The notes beneath the pieces were generated by a model, which saw nothing but the letters and a program-made list of their open reading frames with translations, had not been told where the DNA came from and searched no databases. A DNA stretch of 64,000 nucleotides from Schistosoma mansoni (lineage: Eukaryota; Platyhelminthes; Trematoda; Strigeidida; Schistosomatidae): the NCBI RefSeq assembly GCF_000237925.1, contig NC_031497.1, positions 3,775,295 through 3,839,294 of the forward strand, read 5' to 3'. Positions 12,219 through 20,343 of this stretch are shown piece after piece. Numbering within the stretch: the first letter of the stretch is position 1; every line of letters begins with the position of its first letter. A program made the position numbers and the translations under genes.

Positions 12219-12300
12219 GTTTACTTACTCCTGTTACCCCTTATGGAGGAGCATAGGCCGTCCACCGGAATTCTTCATCCAGCTCTGTCCTGGGCAGTAG
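12219..12300 (-). pseudogene. RTE-like element, extreme 3' end
   Basis: Minus-strand reading ends with AQDRAG, then GLCSSIRGNRSK and a stop, followed by a GTAAGTAAAC tail, the usual finish of the RTE-type elements seen at 10 and 25 kb. Only about 80 bp remain. Confidence 0.6.
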
Positions 12301-12665
12301 CATAAGAACAAGCTAAACTCATGTGCCTAACTTTAGTAGACTTCACTTAATCTTGAACCTAGATAATGTTGTTAGCTCAGAATAAGTCTAAATTTGTTGG
12401 AATTCTTTCAAGGCAGAGAAAAATGAATAATTAAATAATATTGGTGGTTTTTTGACAAAATAAAAAACAACTGAATTCAATCAACAATAACCATGAAAAT
12501 GAACAAGAAGAAAGTGAAACAAAATCAAAGATTCTTCGACCATTGTTTTGTTGTTCCACCCAATGAAATGAATAAACTAACTGCAAAAAAACGACAGTTC
12601 TATTCATTTATCGAATCTTCACACTTCAAGACAACATATAATGGAAGATCGGTCTTAGATCTCAT

Positions 12666-12672
<7 letters not shown>

Positions 12673-12708
<36 letters not shown>
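12673..12708. repeat. (TA)n microsatellite
   Basis: About 18 uninterrupted AT dinucleotides lie beside the Penelope-like fragment. The plus-strand frame that crosses it is not a gene. Confidence 0.9.
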
Positions 12709-12710
<2 letters not shown>

Positions 12711-12729
12711 TTAAACAGATTTATTGTCT

Positions 12730-13210
12730 TTAAAAGGAGTCTTTTGGAGAGGCGTGTCCACAGTTAATTAAATGCTCTTGTATCGAACTAGTTGTCTTTT
12801 TACTTCCTCCTTTTAGGAGCCAAGCCGGATAGTGTTCCGAGATGCGTTTGAAGAGTGATCGCTTTGTGCGGCCTATGTAACGTGCCCCACATGAGCGAGT
12901 AAATTTATAGATACACATTGATGTGGCCCAAAGCGAAAGTTTATCCTTAACATACCCCAGAATGGTAGGCCGGCTGGAGAAAACGATTCAAAGACTAGCT
13001 GTGTAGAAAAATTTATCCAACGATTTTGAAATCCGTTCATTCAGGATTTCAGCAGGCGTGTCTCCTTTGGATTCCATATTCATAAACAAAGTTTTTTTTC
13101 TGTACTGTCAGAGCATTTTCCTGATGAAGTCTAGGTGTCAAGTTGCTATCGACGAACCTAGGTGGATAACCGTTTTGGATGAGGGTCTGTCAAAGATGAA
13201 GTAGTTCCTC
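12730..13210 (-). pseudogene. Penelope-like element fragment: RT end plus GIY-YIG nuclease (inverted part)
   Basis: On the minus strand, read from about 13200 down to 12735, are segments aligning in order with the longer Penelope-like copy at 41.9-42.8 kb: QNGYPPRF (NGYPRKF there), KKTLFMNMESKGDTPAEIL (KKSLFMRLQFRGDAASEIL), FSSRPTI (FSTRPMV), then the GIY-YIG region CIYKFTRSCGARYIGRTKRS with EHYPAWL. The reading needs frame changes and crosses stops, so it is a dead copy. It stops at HASPKDSF, exactly where the neighbouring plus-strand fragment picks up the protein. Confidence 0.8.
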
Positions 13211-13350
13211 TTTTAAAGTAATCTATAGAATCAAAGGAACCGGATCGAAAAGGGGGGGCGAATTAATATTTTATGCACTGCTGAGGCATAGGCAATCCAT
13301 GAACTCAAGCCTGAACTTTGCGTGCAGAGATGTATTGTCCTTTCTTCTAG
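13211..13350 (+). pseudogene. Penelope-like element C-terminal tail, opposite orientation
   Basis: Plus-strand reading gives VIYRIKGTGSKRGGRI, ILCTAEA, a stop, then AIHELKPELCVQ. In the 42-kb copy the matching end reads SIIYRVSNFLPK ... VLQTAEAVAIRMKKPELCVQ. This is the last part of the same protein as the adjacent minus-strand fragment, so the element has been rearranged by an internal inversion. Confidence 0.75.
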
Positions 13351-13761
13351 AGAAAAAAAGAAAAGCATTACCATTTAAAAGAGAAAATTAATGAATAAAA
13401 TGAGTCATTCAAAATCAGTCAATTAACCTAGTTTCAATGTCTACTTTTATGGTTAATTTATTTTTGGTTATTCTGTTTAGTCAATTAACCATTGGTAATA
13501 TCTTGATAATAGTCTATTTAATTTAATATTTTTCTTTGTGTATACGTTTAACTAAATTGTTTCAGGCGACTGATTTAGATTTTTTTTATATTTTTATTTT
13601 CGAGCTTTAGACCGTTGGACGTTTTGTAATTCAATTGAATGTTAATAAAATAAACGGGGATTTTTTTCTCTTATTTCTTTAATTACCATAATAATTTACA
13701 TAACATTCATTAAGAAGTAAACTCATTACTGGTAAAGTAAGAAAAAAGATTTACTTATTTA

Positions 13762-13955
13762 TAAATTTTATAGTTGATTTCATGAGTCAATTGAAGCTAG
13801 ACAACCATGGAAAACCTGGAGGCACTGGACGGCCGTTTCGTCCTATTGTTGGACTCCTCAGCAGTGTGCATCCACGATCCTGCCTAGCGAGATTTGAACC
13901 CCGGACCTATCGGTCTCGCGCGCAAACATCCAACCTCTAGACCACTGAGCTGACA
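13762..13955 (-). repeat. Family B SINE-like copy (left arm of second head-to-head pair)
   Basis: Minus-oriented unit: the tail is at 13765-13820, a hammerhead with all core boxes intact at 13821-13869, a tRNA-like segment with GGTTCAAATCTCGCTAGGC (box-B-like), and an end near 13953 (GGATGTCAGCTCAGTGGTCT). It faces the next copy head-to-head. Confidence 0.75.
13821..13869 (-). ncRNA. Hammerhead ribozyme, family B, intact core
   Basis: In order on the minus strand: stem I CACTG, core CTGAGGA, stem II GTCC with loop AACAATA and GGAC, core GAAA, a minimal stem III ACGGCCGT (about 2 bp plus a 4-nt loop), cleavage triplet GTC, and stem I partner CAGTG. The very short stem III matches the known schistosome hammerheads. 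Activity is inferred from the intact boxes, not shown. Confidence 0.75.
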
Positions 13956-14320
13956 TCCAAATGTGACTGGCTTCAAGAGGTATTTCATGGAGTTCTAGTG
14001 AGAAGCAACGACCAGTGAAGTTCAACCAGGTCTGTTGTGAGATAGTAACTCATCGAAGATAATGGTGAACGGTTGCTCAATTTTGTGGATTGGCTGAAGT
14101 TAGACATTAACACCGTTGGATGCCGGCTCAGTACCGATAGGTACTGAGTTCGAATCTCATGTGGCGGGATCCTGGATGAGCACTGCTGGGGAGTCCCACA
14201 ATGGGACGAAACAGCTGTCCAGTGCTTCTAGGTTTTCCACGGTGATCTGGCATCAATTGACCCACGAATCCAACTATAAAATTACTAAAATCTCCACAAA
14301 ACCCCTTCTGATTATTTATA
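13956..14320 (+). repeat. Family B SINE-like copy (right arm of second head-to-head pair)
   Basis: Begins GTGACTGGCTTCAAGAGGTA. Its tRNA-like part has lost the piece between box A and box B (GCCGGCTCAGTACCGATAGG). Hammerhead region 14178-14230: the first core box is CTGGGGA instead of CTGAGGA, GAAAC is intact, CTGTCCAGTGC follows. It ends in the common ATCTCCACAAAACCCCTTCT tail. Confidence 0.75.
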
Positions 14321-14689
14321 AATGTTAGTAATTTCACTGACTAAGAAAAATGATTATATGTAAAGATATTATCACTTAAATATAATTGTTACAGATCAGA
14401 TCATATCGATTAATGTTTATACCTTATAACTGTAAATTGGAATGAAACCAGATCCCCTAAGAATATACACTACTCAAACATATGATTATATTCAGTGAAA
14501 ATAGGGAATGAAAATTCACAGCAAATGATATTGAACGAAATCAATGATACTTTCTATTTGGTGAGAATAGATATGTGTAAATGTAAAGAAATTTTACTAA
14601 GGTTGGACTTAAAATGGTGACTTTAACATTTTGGTGATAATATTAATGAGATTCTGTCTGATTTATAAAATATCTCATTGTGAAAAATA

Positions 14690-14895
14690 TATATATATTT
14701 ATGATCAACATATTCGTATTTTCTTGATAGAAATAAATTTGTGCCTTTAATAACATGATGCCATGAAGTATCACCAACTAGAAAAAGTGTAAATCGTAAT
14801 TTATGGTTCATTTGTTTACACTGTCTACATTGAAGATGAAACAGATAAACATGACCAGATTCTTTGTTTTGATTTACAGAATCCCTATTTTTTAA
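14690..14895 (-). other. Possible unassigned exon or chance frame
   Basis: A minus-strand frame reads with an unusually protein-like composition for this AT-rich region, for example GHVYLFHLQCRQCKQ and FTLFLVGDTSWHHVIKG. It contains a CxxC pair. I could not identify it, find convincing splice borders, or find neighbouring exons with matching phase, so it may be chance. It is listed because its composition differs from nearby random frames. Confidence 0.2.
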
Positions 14896-14899
14896 CATG

Positions 14900-16749
14900 T
14901 TACCTAAATGTTTTGATTAGGTAGTTACACTTAGACGTTGTGATTTCCTTAAAACCAATTGTTGTCTGTTGAATTTTATTTGTTAGAAGGAAGAGTAAAT
15001 TTTCACCTAGTGGGATTAGTTGTGTAAGTGTAGACTAGTAAAAAATGTTGACAACCTGGAGTTTCCTTTACTAATTTAATGCTAACATGTTTGATGTGAG
15101 CCCCAAACGTCTTAAGCAACAATGAACTGATCAACTGAGTTGATAAACATTGGACACTTCCAAAAAATATATCAATGAATAATTAAGCTTTAAAAAACTG
15201 TTTGACGTAGCTATCATCCTTTTCCCAATTTATAAAAACAGGTTTTTAATTTGATCTACATTTAACCTTTTCTCGAAAGAAATCGCCTCAAATTATAAGG
15301 CTTTAAACCATAACAGCAAAGTAAACACAACTACAAATAAAGATGAAGAGAAAACTGAGGAGTTTAGATTAGGGCACAGAGAAAAGATTTGCATACTGAC
15401 ATTAATTTCGATTTTCAGTTTCTTGATCTCTTTCTAGTTAACAACCATTAATACCTCATGAACTGAAGTGATAATTATACATTTACATGAGCATTGCTGA
15501 CCAATAGTTGATGTTAATAAGTTTACCCTTTTGGCTCGGGAGTTCTTAACATTCTACTTGCACATCTATTAATTTGAGCGGTGGCTTAATATGGATTACC
15601 TCAATCAGCTACAGCTGACATACATGACTGTTGTCTTCTTTCTTGTTTCGGATTCATTTCAATTAATTTTGTCAACAGTGATCTGGTTGCAGCGTTACCA
15701 TGTAATTCCCCTTAAATATCCAGACTTTGATTTTTATGTAACAAAAACAGTGCTCTATAGATTTGTATCATCAAAGTTTGGTACATAATCAAACATATTC
15801 ATGTCTTGTTTGTCGATTTAGATCTCCATATTCTCATAAATATGATTTGATGAATTTGTCCGACAGGATTTTTTTCTCAAACAGTTTGACCACTTCTTTC
15901 ATTGTGATCTGACAGGAGACTATTGTAGACCATTTTTGGAGTATACTCTTAGTTTTCGAAATGTTTTCTTGAATATTGTAACTCATCGGAACATTTCGAC
16001 GATTTTAACTCTTGTTAATTTCTTGTTTTAAAGCGAGTTACTTGCATGACTATACTGAAAACAGTAGAATAATAAGGGAGATACTAATTCACCGGAACTC
16101 ATCGACAACAATGCTAACTTTTAAAACTGAAGAATCTAAGATTATGAAGACTAGTAATCACCAATGTAAACTTAATGCCAAAGTCACGTATAAGCTGAAG
16201 TTTATCTGAGATCTAAAGTTAAACAATATTATTTATTTTAAGTTTTTATGCCACCTAGTGAATTGTCAGTCAACAAAAAAATAGAAGACTATCCGTTGAC
16301 CCAATTTTTAAATGACTAGTTTTTCAATTAAAGTGATTCTCGGTCATTTTCAGGTAAACATTATTATTTTATTCTATTTGTAATGAAATAATTGAGTACA
16401 ATTAAGTTTAGGTAAAAAGATAATACCTCGTTAAGTAAATATTGTATAATAACTACTTTCTCCATGATTGGCATCTTTCTACATTCATTTCAGACAAGTT
16501 GTTAACAGAAGAAAAGATTGGTTAGATTTGATTATTTTAACTCAGTTCAATAGAAAATCAGTTTTCACTTTGATTCATTATTTACCCAATCCTTAAGGGA
16601 CTGTCAACCTAAACTTTTCTTGTTTAATAACTATTAGTATCATCACTAAATTTATTGATCAGTAGTTTTATTTCTGTTAACTTAGTTCAGGTTTGTAGGT
16701 GTCATTAACAAGTTTTGATTTGATAATTTTGAATAAATTGAGCATTGGG
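14900..16749. other. Gene-free stretch
   Basis: AT-rich. Short frames near 15.6 and 16.0 kb show no domain or homologue that I recognise. No repeat family was assigned. Confidence 0.4.
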
Positions 16750-16870
16750 TAGATTGTTATAAATAAATTAATATATTTGTAATATCCCAATGAGTAGAAA
16801 AATTAGATTTTCTGACGTTTCGTGACTCAGTGTAAGCCACTTCTTCAGAGAATAAATAACCAAATTAACA
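16750..16870 (-). repeat. Penelope-type terminal repeat fragment with hammerhead-like motif
   Basis: Near-identical to 63865-63960 (words ATATATTTGTAATATCCCAA, TTAGATTTTCTGACGTTTCG and TGACTCAGTGTA). On the minus strand, at 16805-16852, it reads TTCT, CTGAAGA, a hairpin GTGGCT/AGTCAC with 7-nt loop, GAAA, C, GTC, AGAA. These are hammerhead boxes in the right order with a 4-bp stem I and almost no stem III. Penelope-like elements are known to carry such minimal hammerheads; assignment to them here is inference. Confidence 0.55.
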
Positions 16871-16974
16871 TTAATCCAAGTTTAAATAGTATAAGTTTAC
16901 TTACACAAGAATTGTCTTTATTTACACTGAAGTAAACGTCTATAACTTACATTATCTTGGAACATAATCGCTAT

Positions 16975-17705
16975 TGCAGTCAGTCAGCTATAACGTAGGA
17001 CCAGGCACATATATGCATCGGTCCAAGTTGCCATACCTCGTTAGCACAACAAGATCAACACCGGATTCATAGAATTAATTTAGTGGTGGTAGCATATAAA
17101 AGATAGGTTTTATATAAGGATATAGTATAGGAAGGAAAAAAGTTATGAAGCAATTTTAATCTCAAGGTTTAAGGGAAAACAGGGAGTGTATACACCTACG
17201 CCATTGTGATCGTTTCTGAGCCATGTCACAGTCTCCAACCATTGGTCACGATAGTCACGAGGACCCCAACCAGGTAGTCTGCATCTGCCAACATGGCTCA
17301 GACTAGAAGTTAGTGACTTCAAGCACTAATGACATGTTTTGGTTTGGCCGCCCCTAACTCTCTTCCAACCATCCCCTACACTAATCAGCATTGCGCGTCG
17401 TAGTAATCGGTGTTCAGGCATACGTAACACGTGGCCCAACCATCTCAGTCGATGAAGATTCATGACCTCATCAACTGATTTACCATCATTCCCTAATACC
17501 CTGCGTTTAACCTTACTATTACTTACCCGGTTATCCCAGCAGATGCGAGCAATATTTCTAAGGCATCTGTGGTCAAATACTAGTAACCTATGAGTATCTT
17601 CTACTCTTAATGGCCATGTTTCGCAGCCGTAAAGTAGAACAGAGCGAACTGCCGCGCAGTATACTCGTCCCTTAATTGATAGACGGATATCTCGCTATTG
17701 CGACT
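16975..17705 (-). pseudogene. RTE-like retrotransposon 3' end (long nearly open frame)
   Basis: The minus strand from about 17700 to 17213 reads as one frame with a single stop. It shows RDIRLSIKGRVYCAAVRSVL, LLYGCETWPL, FDHRCLRNIARICWDNRVSN, SVDEVMNLHRLRWLGHVLRM and SLSHVGRCRLPGWGPRDY. This is the C-terminal region of a non-LTR reverse transcriptase of RTE type. The stop TAG falls after KTCH at about 17325. The 3' untranslated part runs to about 16975 and ends in CTGACTGAC repeats. No start codon is needed, because it is a 5'-truncated copy. Confidence 0.8.
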
Positions 17706-20343
17706 TTTATCGAATATTTCGTGAAATAACAGAATGAATAACCATGTTGCGTAACTAACAGATGCTACACTATAGACTGTCATTTAGTATTATCAAGCAG
17801 ATTTTGTTCTAGTAACATATTAAATCAACAACGGAACTTATGTTTACTTATTTGAATATTTTTTTTACAAAACATATTGCTAAGTTAATATAATAAACTC
17901 TAAGGTGTTACACATTAAATAAAGATTGCTATTTTATTCAAAAATGATTGAAGTATATGATGCATATAAAGTGACCTACATTTCTTCCAAAAAATATTAC
18001 GAATCTATTACTACATAAATAAATTTACTATTAAGGTCGCTCAGGCTTCCTAACTGCAATTAAGTTAAACAATATTCAACTCAAAAATCAATATCTTTTG
18101 TTGTGAAATCTACATTAAGTAACTAAACGAATATACTTAGTGACGGATTATATGTCGTTTTGCTTTTTTAAATTAAAAAAAAATGAAGTCAAAGTGACAG
18201 AGAAATGGATCCGATGACGACAATTACATGTAAGCTTGTTTAGTAGAAAACAACTTGTCCAAGCGATTGGAATAAAATTGTTTATAGAAAGATGACAATG
18301 CTTAACTAGATACAGTGTGTCAGGACTCGAAATCGGTGAGCTATATTTTTCCTTAAATGGTTCGTTTTAAAACGTCATGCAATGAAATCTCTCAGTATGT
18401 CGGTCAGAATCGACGTACACTTAGAGAGAAATACATGTTAACCTATACCGTGCCAGATTAACAAATTAACATGAAATTAACAAGATGAATGTTAAGGAGT
18501 CGAAATAGCAGCATTGTCAGTGGTAGTAAGAAAAGCATACTATTATAAATATGGCTCAAGAGTCCTAAGATATGAGTCATTCTTTTCTCTGAAATGGACA
18601 AACAGTATCTGATTATCCTGTTAGCTAGAGTATGAGAATAATTTCATCTTATGACAGTGACCTTATTATCGTCCATGCATCATGATTGACGGTATGGATC
18701 CTAGTTTGAACATGGAACATTACGTTGCGTATTCAATTCTACTTCACTCATCTTCACTGGTCATAGCTCGATCTCTAAACAAGAGTGGGACCAGCTTGCC
18801 CCAAACTTATATTAATTATAACTCACCTTTCACGACTTGCTATTTTTTTGACCGTTAACAATTGATTAATTTCTCCAGGTCTTATGGTCGTCTTACAATG
18901 AAAAGATTTTTATACAAGACTGAACTCCCGGGTTACCTCGAAATCCAGACTAAAACTAACACACGCAATGTTCCCCTTCGAGGTTATTTTAACAAACAGT
19001 GTTTCGAGGGTTTCACTTATTAGTAAAACTGATGATAAATACTTGAAAGCAGTTTCATGAAATCCCCAGTTAAACGATATAAGACATCAACCTTCATTAT
19101 GGTGATAATGACTGGATTTTGAGAGAAGTGCACATCGTCAATATGCTCTGCATATTCGGATTACTGAGTAAAGGTTTATTGATGACTAAGCTGGTCCACA
19201 AGACTATTTGAGTATGACGAAAATCGATTTTCATTTGTTTCCGGAAATTCAAATCAGTGGGGTCGCGGATAAAATCTTTCTTTTACAATGGTTTAACTAC
19301 TAACAAGTAGACAGGTATGTGTAAACTAATTTGAGACGAAACTGTATCTAGAAAATAGCAGAACCTAAAACTGCCTAAATTGACTACTTTTGTCAGGTGA
19401 GAACGAGTTAATATATTGATGGATATTGAATGCGCAAAATACTATGCAACCTTCTTTCGATCATGCTGCCAATTTTATTGTCAGTCACATACAGTTAATT
19501 CCTAAGGTGGCTCTATCATTCTGCTGAGTAGATACACTCTTCTATCAAATTAAGCTGTATTATCTATTCTAAACTTAGATATGGAGCTAAATGAGTCATG
19601 AGATTGATAATATATAATACAACAAATTTGTTATAACCTAATATTAGTTAAATGTTGCAAGGACGGTATTTAAATCTGCTGTAATTGAATAAAATAAAAA
19701 AGATCGACTGGTTGACAGACCAGACATGAGGGGACAATAGAATATACTCTGTCATGTTTCAACATTTTCCATTAGTAAAATAACCAAAACATCTGGATCT
19801 TTAGCTGTAATTTTAGTACGGTTTTACATGCTAGCGACTCAGAGCTCTTAAAATTTCTACCGTTGGTAACTTTTTGCATACATCTACTTCTCGTCAGTAT
19901 TTAGTCTGAGAACTTAGAAAAATATATTGAGAAACAGCAAATGGATATAAAGATCCCTGGTTGAGACAAGCAGAAACTAGAAAAGAATATTTAGTAGCTT
20001 TCGTACTTTCTCTTCCAGTATCGAATATTCCTAGGTATGTACATGGGTTCTGGAATGAGAGCGTTTTATACACATGAAAGTCAATAATTTACAAATAAAA
20101 GTAAACCTTCACAAATTCAAACCAACGGAAATAATTTTCACAAAAAAGTGCAATAACTTAAAGGAAATATGTACAGCACAGAATGTTATGAATGAAATAA
20201 AGTGTAAATGGAAGACATTGGATCCACATAATCTCTCTGAACAACATTCCCGAATATGGGTATTAACAACTAGAAAAATTCCAATAGCGGTCGTCAATAA
20301 TTAAGAGTCTAATAAAATATAAAAAACCCTACGCACATGGTTA
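17706..20343. other. Intergenic stretch downstream of the peptidase gene
   Basis: No gene was recognised. The part just below 20343 is presumably the 3' untranslated region of the minus-strand peptidase gene. The open frames at 20074-20304 on both strands overlap each other and have no domain signal. No AATAAA was seen close to the stop codon. Confidence 0.4.

Noticed and set aside
12493-12714. 73-codon plus-strand frame starting with a Lys-rich segment
   Set aside because: Ends inside a (TA)n microsatellite and has no domain; not supported.
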